Shown here piece after piece: positions 47,332 to 55,966 of a stretch of 64,000 nucleotides of DNA. The DNA is from Azospirillum sp. TSH64 (GTDB lineage Bacteria > Pseudomonadota > Alphaproteobacteria > Azospirillales > Azospirillaceae). The DNA lies in the NCBI RefSeq assembly GCF_003116035.1, contig NZ_LGQW01000015.1, positions 1,743,876 to 1,807,875 of the forward strand, given 5' to 3'. The first letter of the stretch is position 1. Each line of letters opens with the position of its first letter. Made by a program: the position numbers and the translations under genes. Under the pieces are notes generated by a model. That model did no database searches. It saw only the letters and a list, made by a program, of their open reading frames with translations, and had not been told where the DNA came from.

Positions 47332-47799
47332 ATGCCCGCCACTCCGCCCGACCGTTCCAGCCGCGAATATCCCGACCGCCCCTGGGTTGGCGTCGGGGCC
47401 GTCGTCTGGCGCGGCGACAAGGTGCTGCTGATCCGGCGGGGCAAGGCGCCGCGGATGGGGCAATGGAGCCTGCCGGGCGGGGCGCAGTCGGTCGGCGAGA
47501 CGGTGTTCGAGACCGCAGTGCGCGAGGTGCGGGAGGAGACCGGGCTGGAGGTGGTGCCGACCGGGATCGTCACCGTGGTGGACGCCATCACCCCCAATGC
47601 CGAGGGGCGAGTCCACTACCATTACACGCTGGTCGAGGTGGCGGCGGAGAGTGCGGAGGGCGAGCCGCTCTGCGCCGACGATGCGCTGGAGGCCTGTTGG
47701 GCGACCGCCGATGAGGCCGGGGAACTGACGGAGTGGGACGAAACCCGGCGGGTCATCCTGATGTCTGCGGCCCAGCGCCAGAGCCCCCCGACCCGATAG
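47332..47799 (+). CDS. NUDIX hydrolase
   Basis: Hydrolase of nucleoside diphosphates linked to another group, perhaps ADP-ribose or a mutagenic nucleotide. The Nudix box GGAQSVGETVFETAVREVREETG is complete (G-x5-E-x7-R-E-x2-E-E pattern), starting near residue 49. The start ATG 47332 has a GGGAG site seven bases upstream. The C-terminus overlaps the convergent EAL gene by 47 bases. Confidence 0.93.
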   Translation: MPATPPDRSSREYPDRPWVGVGAVVWRGDKVLLIRRGKAPRMGQWSLPGGAQSVGETVFETAVREVREETGLEVVPTGIVTVVDAITPNAEGRVHYHYTLVEVAAESAEGEPLCADDALEACWATADEAGELTEWDETRRVILMSAAQRQSPPTR

Positions 47800-48730
47800 A
47801 CGGCAGGATCGCGCTGCGCTCGGCAAGGAAAGCGTCCACCCCGTCGGCGGACAGCGGGCGCGACAGCCAATAGCCCTGCAAAACATCGCAGCGGTAGGCT
47901 TGCAGGTAGAGCCGCTGTTCCGGCGTCTCCACCCCCTCCGCCACCACGCCCAACTCCAGCGCGTGGGCCAGCGCCACCACCGCTTGGACGATGGCGGCGG
48001 CGTCTCGGTCCTCCACCATCGCCTGGACGAACTGCTTATCGATCTTCAGCGCCTCCACCGGCACCCGGCGCAGGGTCGCCAGCGAGGACCAGCCGGTGCC
48101 GAAATCGTCCAGCACCAGCCTGATCCCGGCGCCCCGCAACCGCAGCAGCGCCTCGCGTGCCTCGGCGGTCTGGCTGAACATGCTGGTTTCGGTCAGCTCC
48201 AGCTTCAGGTTGGCGGCGGGCAGGCCGGTTTCCGCCAGGATACCCAGCACCTTCAGCACCAGCCCCGGATCGTCGAGCTGCCGCGCCGACAGGTTGACCG
48301 ACACCGGAATGTCAGGATAGCCGGCGCGCAGCCAGCCGGTCGCCGCGACACAGGCCGTCCGCAGGGTCCATTCGCCGAGCAGGTGGATCGCCTCTCCCTG
48401 CTCGGCCATCGGCACGAAGACATCGGGGGGCAGCATGGTGCCGTCGGACAGGCGCCAGCGCGACAAAGCTTCGAACCCGGTCAGGCGGTTGGTGATCACG
48501 TCGGCCTGGGGCTGGAAGACCAGGGACAGTTCCTGCCGGTCGATGGCGTCGCGCACCCGCGCGGCGAAGCCGGCGTCGGATATCCCCTGTGTACCGGGTC
48601 CGTTCGCGGGTCCGTTCGACGTCGCGTGCGTGTTCGCCACCGTCCGCTCCCTCTCGACAACCATTCCTCGGCCCGACATTTCCCCTGGGGCTTGCTGCCA
48701 TAACAACCACAGGAAGGATTTGTTAACCAT
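47753..48730 (-). CDS. EAL-domain cyclic di-GMP phosphodiesterase
   Basis: Single-domain phosphodiesterase that cleaves cyclic di-GMP. The EAL signature is intact (TGFEALSRW), with NLSARQLDD (metal-binding Asn), KLELTETSMF, LDDFGTGWSSL, LKIDKQFV (catalytic Lys), AEGVETPEQ and LQGYWLSRP. The substrate- and metal-binding residues look complete, so it should be active. The first 45 residues are not conserved and have no clear domain. No sensor domain or membrane segment is seen. Its 3' end overlaps the NUDIX gene by 47 bases. Confidence 0.92.
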   Translation of the reverse strand: MVNKSFLWLLWQQAPGEMSGRGMVVERERTVANTHATSNGPANGPGTQGISDAGFAARVRDAIDRQELSLVFQPQADVITNRLTGFEALSRWRLSDGTMLPPDVFVPMAEQGEAIHLLGEWTLRTACVAATGWLRAGYPDIPVSVNLSARQLDDPGLVLKVLGILAETGLPAANLKLELTETSMFSQTAEAREALLRLRGAGIRLVLDDFGTGWSSLATLRRVPVEALKIDKQFVQAMVEDRDAAAIVQAVVALAHALELGVVAEGVETPEQRLYLQAYRCDVLQGYWLSRPLSADGVDAFLAERSAILPSIGSGGSGAGPQTSG

Positions 48731-48845
48731 GTCGCGAAAGAGCTTGACGAATTTTATATGGTTACGAAAGTGTTAACGTTGCTGCGCTGGTGACAAGAAA
48801 AGGTCGAAGCCGAAGCGGGGCGGTTCCCCAATAGGACGTGAACGG

Positions 48846-50516
48846 TCACGCCCGCGCTGCTCCTCGTTTGAGACGACTGGGCAGCAGCTCACCCGATTGA
48901 TCGAGTACCGGATAGGCGGCGGCAACCAAGTGGGCGTTGATCCGGCGCAGGTCGCGCAGGATGTCGAGGTGGAGCGCGCTGGTCTCCACGCTTTCCTTGC
49001 GGCCGGCGCGCAGGCGGGCGAAATGCGCCTCGGTGGCGCTGGTCTCCAGATCGCGGATCACCTCCTTTTCATGGATCAGCGCGCGGGCGGAGCGGACATC
49101 GCGCGACACGAAGACGGCGGCGGCCAGCCGCTGGGTTTCGCTCAGCCGCTCCAGCATGCCGGCGATCTCGCCGGCCCCCTCGGTGGAGAAGCGCAGCTTG
49201 CGCCGGATCTTCTTCGAGGCCGTCTCCATAAGGTTGCAATCGACGATGTCGCCGACATGTTCGAGGTTGATGGTGAAGGTCAGCACGTCCGACATCCGGC
49301 CGGCGTCACGCTCGTCCAGATCCTCGACATTGATCTGGGTGAGATAGCCCTTGATCGCCTCGTGCAGCCGGTCCAGCACATCGTCCATCCGACGGATTTC
49401 CTGCACCCGCTTGCGGTCGTCGGTCTGGATCACGTCCAGCGCACCGCGCAGCATGGCGTCCACCGTATCGGCCATGCGCAACGCCTCGCGCGATGCGTTG
49501 GCGATGGCGAGGTGGGGGATGCGCAGCGCGCTGCGGTCGAGATAGAGCGGCATCGCCGGGTCGGCGACCGCCACCCGCTCCGGGAACATCCGTGTCAGTG
49601 CTCGTGCGAACCAGGGCAGCGGGCCGATGAACAGCCCGGCCATCGCCAGATTGAAGGCGAGGTGGAAGTTGGCGGCCAGCCGCGTCGCATCCGGCGACAC
49701 CGCTTGCAGGCCGGCGGTGATCGGCTCCAGCAGCGGCACGACGATGAGGCAGCCGACGAGGCGGTTGATCAAATTGCCGACCGGCAGCCGCCGGGCCGCC
49801 GGGTTGCGGCCGTCGCCCCCCGGTCCCTCGATCACCGGATTGACGGCGCTGCCCAGATTGGCGCCGGCCACCATGGCGATCGCGGCCTCCGGTCCGATCA
49901 CCCCGCCGCCGGCCAGCGAGGCGATCAGCAGGATGGCGGCGACGCTGGAATGGGCGGCCCAGGACAGCAGCGCCGCCAGCACCACCGCCACCACCGGATC
50001 GGCGGTCAGCATCGCCAGCATCCGCCGCAGCATCGGCGCATTTTCCGCCGGGGCGATGGTCGCCAGCAGCAAATGCAGCGACAGCAGCATCAGGCCGAGC
50101 CCGATGGCAACCCGCCCCAGGTCGCGGCTGCGCGTCCGCGCCCCGCGGCGGAAGGCGATGAAGCCGCCGAGCAGCAGGACCGGCGCCACATGGGCGACGT
50201 CGAAGGCGAGGATCTGGACGATCAGGGTGGAGCCGACATTGGCCCCCAGCATCACCGCCAGCGCCGGCATCAGCGACACCAGCCCGGTGGCGGTGAAGCC
50301 GGTGGCCATCAAGCCGGTGGCGGTGCTGCTCTGCAGCAGCATGGTGATGCCCATGCCGGACAGGAAGGCGGTCCAGCGGTTGCGCAGCCCGGCCCCCAGG
50401 ATGCGGCGCAGGTCGCCGCCCAGCGCACGGGTCAGGCCGCTCTGCACCATGTGCAGCCCCCACAGGAGCAGCACGACATTTCCGGCGAGTTCCAGCAGCA
50501 CCCGTGTCGCCTGCAT
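48846..50516 (-). CDS. Na+/phosphate cotransporter family protein with PhoU-like tail
   Basis: Sodium-dependent phosphate carrier of the NptA/YjbB type in the inner membrane. The two inverted repeats carry the paired QSS-like motifs, LLQSSTATGLM near residue 60 and AAHSSVAAILLI near residue 190, with GANVGSTL and GANLGSAVNP between membrane spans. After about residue 330 a soluble helical domain follows (LTFTINLEHVGDIVDCNLMETA), which is PhoU-like. A perfect Pho box lies 82-99 bases upstream, so expression is probably induced in phosphate starvation. It has 556 aa. Confidence 0.92.
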   Translation of the reverse strand: MQATRVLLELAGNVVLLLWGLHMVQSGLTRALGGDLRRILGAGLRNRWTAFLSGMGITMLLQSSTATGLMATGFTATGLVSLMPALAVMLGANVGSTLIVQILAFDVAHVAPVLLLGGFIAFRRGARTRSRDLGRVAIGLGLMLLSLHLLLATIAPAENAPMLRRMLAMLTADPVVAVVLAALLSWAAHSSVAAILLIASLAGGGVIGPEAAIAMVAGANLGSAVNPVIEGPGGDGRNPAARRLPVGNLINRLVGCLIVVPLLEPITAGLQAVSPDATRLAANFHLAFNLAMAGLFIGPLPWFARALTRMFPERVAVADPAMPLYLDRSALRIPHLAIANASREALRMADTVDAMLRGALDVIQTDDRKRVQEIRRMDDVLDRLHEAIKGYLTQINVEDLDERDAGRMSDVLTFTINLEHVGDIVDCNLMETASKKIRRKLRFSTEGAGEIAGMLERLSETQRLAAAVFVSRDVRSARALIHEKEVIRDLETSATEAHFARLRAGRKESVETSALHLDILRDLRRINAHLVAAAYPVLDQSGELLPSRLKRGAARA

Positions 50517-50597
50517 CGCACCCCCTTTGTCGGATCGGGGATGCGGTCAGGCGGCACCCCTAACTGAAGGGTAGGGCGCGCGGATTGTTACGACAAT

Positions 50598-50615
50598 ATG
50601 ACAGTTGGATGACAG
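50598..50615 (-). promoter_or_regulatory. Pho box (PhoB binding site) upstream of the Na/Pi carrier
   Basis: On the minus strand CTGTCAT is repeated after four bases (CTGTCAT-N4-CTGTCAT), an exact match to the 18-bp PhoB consensus. A TAACAAT sequence about 10 bases downstream could serve as the -10. It lies in the only gap upstream of the carrier gene. Confidence 0.87.
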
Positions 50616-50667
50616 CGTAGGGGGAAGGGGCCATTAGGCTCCCGTTCCCCTGGTCACCCGTGGTGTC

Positions 50668-51768
50668 TCAGACGTTGAAGCGGAAGTGGAAGATGTCGCC
50701 GTCCTGGACGACATATTCCTTGCCTTCCTGGCGCATCTTGCCGGCGTCCTTCGCCCCCTGCTCGCCGCCGAGCGTGACGTAACTGGTGTAGTCGATGGTC
50801 TCGGCGCGGATGAAGCCGCGCTCGAAATCGGTGTGGATGACGCCGGCGGCCTCCGGGGCCTTGGCGTGGCGGCGCACGGTCCAGGCCCGCGTCTCCTTCG
50901 GGCCGACGGTGAAGAAGGTGATCAGGTCCAGCAGCTTGAAGCCGGCGCGGATCAGCTTGTTCAGGCCGGTTTCCTCCAGCCCCATCGACTCCAGGAACTC
51001 GGCCTTCTCGGCAGGGTCGGACAACTGGGCAACCTCGGACTCGATGGCGGCGGAGATGACGACGACCTCGGCGTTCTCTGCCTTCGCCTTCTCGGCGACC
51101 TTGGCCGAGAAGCTGTTGCCGGTGGCGGCCGACGCCTCTTCGACGTTGCAGACATAGAGCACCGGCTTGGAGGTCAGCAGCATGAACTGCTTGAACACCG
51201 GCTTCTCTTCGTCGGAGACCTCGACCACGCGGGCGGGCTTGCCGTCCTGCAGCACCTTCAGGGCGCGCTCCATCAGGTCGGCCTTGATCTTGCTGTCCTT
51301 GTCGCCGCCCTTGGCCTTCTTCTGCAGGCTGGTCAGCTGGCGCTCAAGGCTTTCCATGTCGGCGAGCATCAGCTCGGTCTCGACCACCTCGGCGTCGCGC
51401 AGCGGATCGACATTGCCCTCGACATGGGTGATGTCGTCGTCCTCGAAGCAGCGCAGCACATGGACGATGGCGTCCACTTCGCGGATGTTGGCGAGGAACT
51501 GGTTGCCCAGCCCTTCACCCTTCGACGCGCCGCGGATCAGGCCGGCGATGTCCACGAACTCCAGCTGGGTCGGGATGACCTTCTGCGACTTGGCGATCTC
51601 GGCCAGCTTGTCCTGCCGCGGGTCGGGGACGCTGACGCGGCCGACGTTCGGCTCCTTGGTGCAGAAGGGGAAATTCGCCGCCTCGGCCGCCTGGGTGGCG
51701 GTCAGCGCGTTGAAAAGGGTCGACTTGCCGACGTTCGGCAGGCCGACGATGCCGCAATTGAAGCCCAT
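50668..51768 (-). CDS. ychF: Redox-regulated ATPase YchF
   Basis: Obg-like P-loop protein that prefers ATP and associates with ribosomes. The G domain has GLPNVGKSTLFNALT (Walker A), DIAGLIRGASKGEGLGNQFLANIREVD (switch II region) and NVEE in place of NKxD, as in all YchF. A coiled-coil arm and the C-terminal TGS domain (FFTVGPKETRAWTVRRHAKAPEAAGVIHTDFERGFIRAE) follow. The start ATG 51768 (MGFNCGIVG) is standard; the product is 366 aa. Confidence 0.97.
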   Translation of the reverse strand: MGFNCGIVGLPNVGKSTLFNALTATQAAEAANFPFCTKEPNVGRVSVPDPRQDKLAEIAKSQKVIPTQLEFVDIAGLIRGASKGEGLGNQFLANIREVDAIVHVLRCFEDDDITHVEGNVDPLRDAEVVETELMLADMESLERQLTSLQKKAKGGDKDSKIKADLMERALKVLQDGKPARVVEVSDEEKPVFKQFMLLTSKPVLYVCNVEEASAATGNSFSAKVAEKAKAENAEVVVISAAIESEVAQLSDPAEKAEFLESMGLEETGLNKLIRAGFKLLDLITFFTVGPKETRAWTVRRHAKAPEAAGVIHTDFERGFIRAETIDYTSYVTLGGEQGAKDAGKMRQEGKEYVVQDGDIFHFRFNV

Positions 51769-51881
51769 GGTTGGGTGCTCGCCGTCGGAAATGCTGGAAT
51801 TGACGCGCTTTATCCTACGATGGGGACCAAAGCGCAAACGCGAAGTGGGAGAGGGGCCTGAACCGGCAAGGCCGGCGGGGC

Positions 51882-52454
51882 CTATCTGCCCTGCGTCGCC
51901 ACCGTCACCTTGTTCATGAACAGCTCCGGCCGGCCGTCCACGATCAGCGGCAGGTTGTCGGAGACGGCGTCCAGCAGCGGGTCGATCCAGCCCTGGTCGG
52001 CCTTGGCGAAGTCGTGCAGCACATAGCCGCTGACCAGATCCTTGTTGCCGGGGTGGCCGATGCCGAGCCGGACGCGCCAGTAGTCCTTGCCGATGTGCGC
52101 GTCGATGGAGCGCAGGCCGTTGTGGCCGCCATGGCCGCCGCCCTTCTTCACCCGGATCTTGCCGGGGGGCAGGTCCAGCTCGTCATGGATGACGACGACG
52201 TTCTCGGGCTTCAGCTTGTAGAACTGGAGGGCGGCCACCACCGACTGGCCGGACAGGTTCATGAAGGTGGCGGGCTCCAGCGCCAGCACCTTGTCGCCGG
52301 CGACGGTGCCCTCGGCGGTCTGGCCCTGGAACCGCTTTTTCCATGGGGTGAAGCGGTGGCGCTGGGCGATGGTCTCCACCGCCATGAAGCCGATGTTGTG
52401 GCGGTTGCGGGCATACTCGTTGCCGGGGTTGCCCAATCCGACCAGAAGCAGCAT
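51882..52454 (-). CDS. pth: Peptidyl-tRNA hydrolase
   Basis: Recycles tRNA from stalled peptidyl-tRNA. Motifs seen are [22 protein letters not shown] (with the catalytic His), [48 protein letters not shown] and [11 protein letters not shown] chose ATG 52454, with a GAGGG site at eight bases; GTG at 52463 would add three residues. The gene lies between rplY and ychF, the standard alphaproteobacterial order rplY-pth-ychF. Confidence 0.96.
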   Translation of the reverse strand: MLLLVGLGNPGNEYARNRHNIGFMAVETIAQRHRFTPWKKRFQGQTAEGTVAGDKVLALEPATFMNLSGQSVVAALQFYKLKPENVVVIHDELDLPPGKIRVKKGGGHGGHNGLRSIDAHIGKDYWRVRLGIGHPGNKDLVSGYVLHDFAKADQGWIDPLLDAVSDNLPLIVDGRPELFMNKVTVATQGR

Positions 52455-52497
52455 GTCCCTCACCCTCTATCCGGAACCCAGGCTCCACAAACGAAGC

Positions 52498-52515
52498 GGG
52501 GGGCCGAAGCCCCCC
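52498..52515 (-). terminator. Hairpin between rplY and pth
   Basis: GGGGGG and CCCCCC (52498-52503 with 52510-52515) pair around a TTCG-type loop; on the minus strand this reads GGGGGGC-TTCG-GCCCCCC. No strong T-run follows, so it may only reduce read-through into pth. Confidence 0.55.
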
Positions 52516-52550
52516 ACCGTACCCAATCTTCTAAGGTCGAACGCTCCCGA

Positions 52551-53147
52551 TCAGGCAGCGGCGCCCTCTTCCGACTTCAGGCCCGACGGCGCAACGATGG
52601 TCGCGATGGTGAAATCGCGGTCGGTGATCGTCGAGGTCACACCCTCCGGCAGCTTGACCGCGGAGATGTGGATCGAGTCGCCGACATCGAAGCCTTCGCA
52701 CGAGATGGTGATGTGCTCGGGGATGCTGTCGGCCGGGCAGCTCAGCTCCAGCTCGTGACGGACGATGTTCAGCACACCGCCGCGCTTCAGGCCGGCCGAC
52801 TTGTCCTGGTCGGCGAACTCGACCGGAACCTGCACGTTGATGCGGGTGTCGGACGAAACGCGCAGGAAATCGACATGCAGCGGGACGTCGGTCACCGGGT
52901 GGAACTGCACGTCGCGCGGCAGGACGCGGTGGGCAGAGCCGTCGACGGTGACGTCGAACAGATGCGTGAAGAAGCCCGGCTGATGCAGGACGCGGGTGAA
53001 CTCGAACTTCTCGAGCGAAATGGTGACAGGAGCCTGCTTACCACCGTAGATGACGGCCGGAATACGGCCGTCACGGCGGGTCTGGCGGGCGGTCCCCTTG
53101 CCGGCCCGTTCGCGCGTCTCAGCGCCGAGCGGAATGATCTTGGTCAT
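52551..53147 (-). CDS. rplY: 50S ribosomal protein L25 (general stress protein CTC form)
   Basis: 5S rRNA-binding ribosomal protein. The N-terminal L25 domain contains ERAGKGTARQTRRDGRIPAVIYGG. The C-terminal TL5-like beta domain extends to residue 198 (VDVPLHVDFLRVS and CPADSIPEHITISCEGFDVGDSIHISAVKLPEGV). The long two-domain form is usual in alphaproteobacteria. It heads the rplY-pth-ychF set. Confidence 0.97.
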   Translation of the reverse strand: MTKIIPLGAETRERAGKGTARQTRRDGRIPAVIYGGKQAPVTISLEKFEFTRVLHQPGFFTHLFDVTVDGSAHRVLPRDVQFHPVTDVPLHVDFLRVSSDTRINVQVPVEFADQDKSAGLKRGGVLNIVRHELELSCPADSIPEHITISCEGFDVGDSIHISAVKLPEGVTSTITDRDFTIATIVAPSGLKSEEGAAA

Positions 53148-53357
53148 GACGATGCTCCAAAACGAAAAGGGCGCCGGCCTCCAGGGGTGCCGACGCGTGC
53201 GCGGCGTGCATACGGCAAATGGCGAAGCACGTCAAGGTCCGCGCGGAATGGAACGTTTGAAACATCGCGCCGCCGGCTGTTCACTGTTCCATCCCCACAC
53301 CCTTCCCAACCGTCGCCGCCAGTCTGCCACGGCTGGGCGGAACGGGTGAAATTATCG

Positions 53358-53618
53358 TCAAGAAGACTGGAGCGGGCGCGAGAGGGCGATCGACCGCACG
53401 GCCGGATCGGCCTCCAGCCCGGCGAGGTCGGCCGCGGCGATCTCGGCGGTGACGATGCCCGGGGCTATCGGCCTGCCGCTGGACAGGCAGTCGGGGGCGG
53501 CGGCGTTCGCATGCAGGCGGACGATCACCGCGACACGCTGGGCGTCGTCCAGCGGCTGGGCCAGCATCGACGGAGACGGGCTTTCCAGCTTCCTGAGCGA
53601 GGCGAGGTCAATCGGCAT
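53358..53618 (-). CDS. Small protein resembling a subtilase propeptide (I9-like), downstream of the S8 peptidase
   Basis: The 86-aa frame contains AQRVAVIVRLHANAAAP, then a loop, then IVTAEIAAADLAGLEADPAVRSIALSRPLQ. This repeats the pattern of the propeptide region of the neighbouring peptidase (VPVIARVASP, then IVTGRLHADQVEAVHAHAVVLSLKAAQ). I infer an independent propeptide or inhibitor domain, from pattern and position only. The start ATG 53618 is tentative; ATG 53627, or a frame opening at 53783 inside the peptidase gene, are alternatives. No signal peptide is visible. Confidence 0.6.
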   Translation of the reverse strand: MPIDLASLRKLESPSPSMLAQPLDDAQRVAVIVRLHANAAAPDCLSSGRPIAPGIVTAEIAAADLAGLEADPAVRSIALSRPLQSS

Positions 53619-53736
53619 GCCGGCCATCCATGGGGAAGGGGCGAGGGAAACGGAGAATGGTCGGTCCTCCGCGTCCGGGCGATGATGGGCTTCTCCCCCC
53701 ATCGAGGCAAGCACGCGGCGATGCAGGCTCGCTGCC

Positions 53737-55782
53737 TCAAACCACCGCTTCAGACCTTGGCTTGGCCCCGCCCTGGGCGGCATGCCACTCGTCGAAGTCC
53801 GGGTTGCGGGCGGAGTCGTGGTCCAGTTCCTCCAGGATGGCCGCGGCGGATGCCCGTCCGTGACCGTGCTGCGGATCCCAGTCCGCTCCGTCGGGCGGAT
53901 CGCGGCGGACCATGCGGATCAGGCGCTCGCGCAGCGTCGCATTGTCCATCGGCAGGCCCTTGCGGATCGACCGGGCATAGATCAGCGCGATCAGTCCGGT
54001 CACCGCCGGGGCGGCCATGCTGGTTCCGTATTTCTCGACCACGCCGGTCACCGTCCGCGACCACGCCGCCTTGACGCGGTGTCCGGGGGCGGAGAGGTCC
54101 GGCTTCTGCCGCCCGTCGCGGGTCGGGCCGGCGCTGGAGAAGAAGGAGATCGGCGTGCCGGTGGAGTGGGCATCGTGCGACCCGACGATGATCGTCGAAT
54201 GGCCGGTGGAGATCGAGCCCAGCATGTGAGAGGCGACCGGCTGGAGGAACTGCGCCTGACCGGCGTCGAACCGCTCGATCCAGGCGTGATAGTCGATGGG
54301 GCCGTCGTCCAGCGCTTGGAGCCGGATGCTCCATTCCCCCGTCGGCGCCCCCATGGCGATCCAGATGCCGATCACATTGTCGTGGTTGTTGGGGTCGTCC
54401 AGCCGATTGACGATGAAGACCGCCGGCGGTTTGCCGGGGAGGCCGTAGGGCAGCGAGCCGTTCGGATCGACCGGCCCGATCTCGGTGCCGTCGGGGGCGA
54501 CCAGCGTCACCGACAGTCGCCGCCGGCCGGGATACCACAGCTCCACCTCGCCGCCGGCGGACGTGGTCTCGTAGCCGGCGATGCCGAGCGTGGGAATGCC
54601 CAAGCCGATGGAACATGCGCCGCCTGCCGGGACGGTGCCGCTGGTGTGGGTTCCGCTCTGCTGGGAATTGCCGGCGGCGATCACCACGGCCCGGTAGGGA
54701 GCCGCGTTGACCATCGCGTCCAGCCCCTGTTCGACCAGCGAGGTGCCGTCATGCGGGCCGCCGTTGGTGCCCAGGCTGAGATTGACCACGCAAGGGCGGT
54801 TGCCGGCGGCGTTGAAGATGTAGTTGACCGCCTCCAGCAGTTGAACGGTGCTGCCCAGCGTGTGGTTCAGCTGGTCGGGCGAGTTGACCGGGGTGGGGAG
54901 CTTGGCATCGACGAAGATCAGCGACGCCTTGGCCGCCACGCCCGGCTGCTTCGATCCCAGCCCGTTGCCCGCGGCGATGTCCATGACATGGGTGCCGTGG
55001 GTGCCGTTCTCCTGGGGCTTGCCGGGATCGTCCTTGGGCGGAGCGTAGCCGAGGGCGTCGTAAGGATCGTCGGTGGCGAGTGCTGCGTCGATCTGCTCGG
55101 GTGTGTAGAGCGCGCCGTAGGGGAAGGGCGAGTTGGGCGTGCCGGACTGGTCCCACACCGCCAGCAGTCGGGTGCGCCCGTCGGCCTGCCGGAAGTTCCG
55201 GTGCATGTAGTCGCAGCCGAAATCGACCACGCCGATGATGACGCCTTCGCCATCCCGGTGCGCATGCTGGACCCAGGGCGGCAGCAGCCCAGGCACCGCG
55301 GGTTCGGGCAATCCCGGGACCGCGAGGGTGCCCAGCCCCATCTCGGAAATGGTGGCGTCCAGCGCGGAATGGGTCGGCTGCGCCGCCTTCAGGCTGAGCA
55401 CCACGGCATGGGCGTGAACCGCCTCGACCTGATCGGCATGCAGGCGGCCGGTGACGATCCAGGAGCCGTCGGCCGCCTTGCCGATGGTGCTGGCGGATTT
55501 CACGCCCGGCAGGGCGGCCCAGCCGTCCGGCGAGGCGACACGGGCGATGACCGGCACCTCTTCGTCTGCGGCCGGCGCTGCGGCCACTTGGTCCTGCGCA
55601 GGGGCCTGTGCGGAGCGGGCATGGCGGCGGGCATGGGAATCGCGGTTGAGGATGCGGAGTTGGAGCCGATGGTCCATCGGGGTGCCGGGGCCACCCGGAA
55701 GGTTCCGCGCGGCGGAAAGATCGGGGGATTCGACCGGGGCCAGGCACATATGGTGGGCATGCAGCGGTAACCGTGGCGCCAT
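53737..55782 (-). CDS. S8 family serine peptidase (subtilase)
   Basis: Subtilisin-fold protease. The catalytic triad is complete: Asp187 in GVVDFGCDY, His262 in NGTHGTHVMDIAAGNG, Ser588 in GTSMAAPAVTGL, with the oxyanion Asn in VIAAGNSQQSG. Residues about 75-135 look like an I9-type propeptide. Between the Asn and the Ser a beta-rich stretch of about 110 residues (GGEVELWYPGRRRLSVTLVAPDG to DYHAWIERFDAG) is inserted. No Sec signal peptide is visible, so the location is unclear. ATG 55782 has a GGAGG site nine bases upstream, giving 681 aa; an ATG at 55677 is possible. It lies downstream of the penicillin-binding protein gene. Confidence 0.9.
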   Translation of the reverse strand: MAPRLPLHAHHMCLAPVESPDLSAARNLPGGPGTPMDHRLQLRILNRDSHARRHARSAQAPAQDQVAAAPAADEEVPVIARVASPDGWAALPGVKSASTIGKAADGSWIVTGRLHADQVEAVHAHAVVLSLKAAQPTHSALDATISEMGLGTLAVPGLPEPAVPGLLPPWVQHAHRDGEGVIIGVVDFGCDYMHRNFRQADGRTRLLAVWDQSGTPNSPFPYGALYTPEQIDAALATDDPYDALGYAPPKDDPGKPQENGTHGTHVMDIAAGNGLGSKQPGVAAKASLIFVDAKLPTPVNSPDQLNHTLGSTVQLLEAVNYIFNAAGNRPCVVNLSLGTNGGPHDGTSLVEQGLDAMVNAAPYRAVVIAAGNSQQSGTHTSGTVPAGGACSIGLGIPTLGIAGYETTSAGGEVELWYPGRRRLSVTLVAPDGTEIGPVDPNGSLPYGLPGKPPAVFIVNRLDDPNNHDNVIGIWIAMGAPTGEWSIRLQALDDGPIDYHAWIERFDAGQAQFLQPVASHMLGSISTGHSTIIVGSHDAHSTGTPISFFSSAGPTRDGRQKPDLSAPGHRVKAAWSRTVTGVVEKYGTSMAAPAVTGLIALIYARSIRKGLPMDNATLRERLIRMVRRDPPDGADWDPQHGHGRASAAAILEELDHDSARNPDFDEWHAAQGGAKPRSEAVV

Positions 55783-55966
55783 TGGCGGGGGCCTCCGTAA
55801 GCTGGAACCGAACCACAGACCGCACTCCGGTCAGCCGGACGGGCAGAACCCTTGCGGGAAGGTGCGGGCCCCGCCGCGATGCATGCGAAAGACTGTTGTC
55901 CGCGGACTGTATATACTTTTACGAAAGATATTTTTCGGATTGCAACCGTTCAGGACGGTTTGGACC

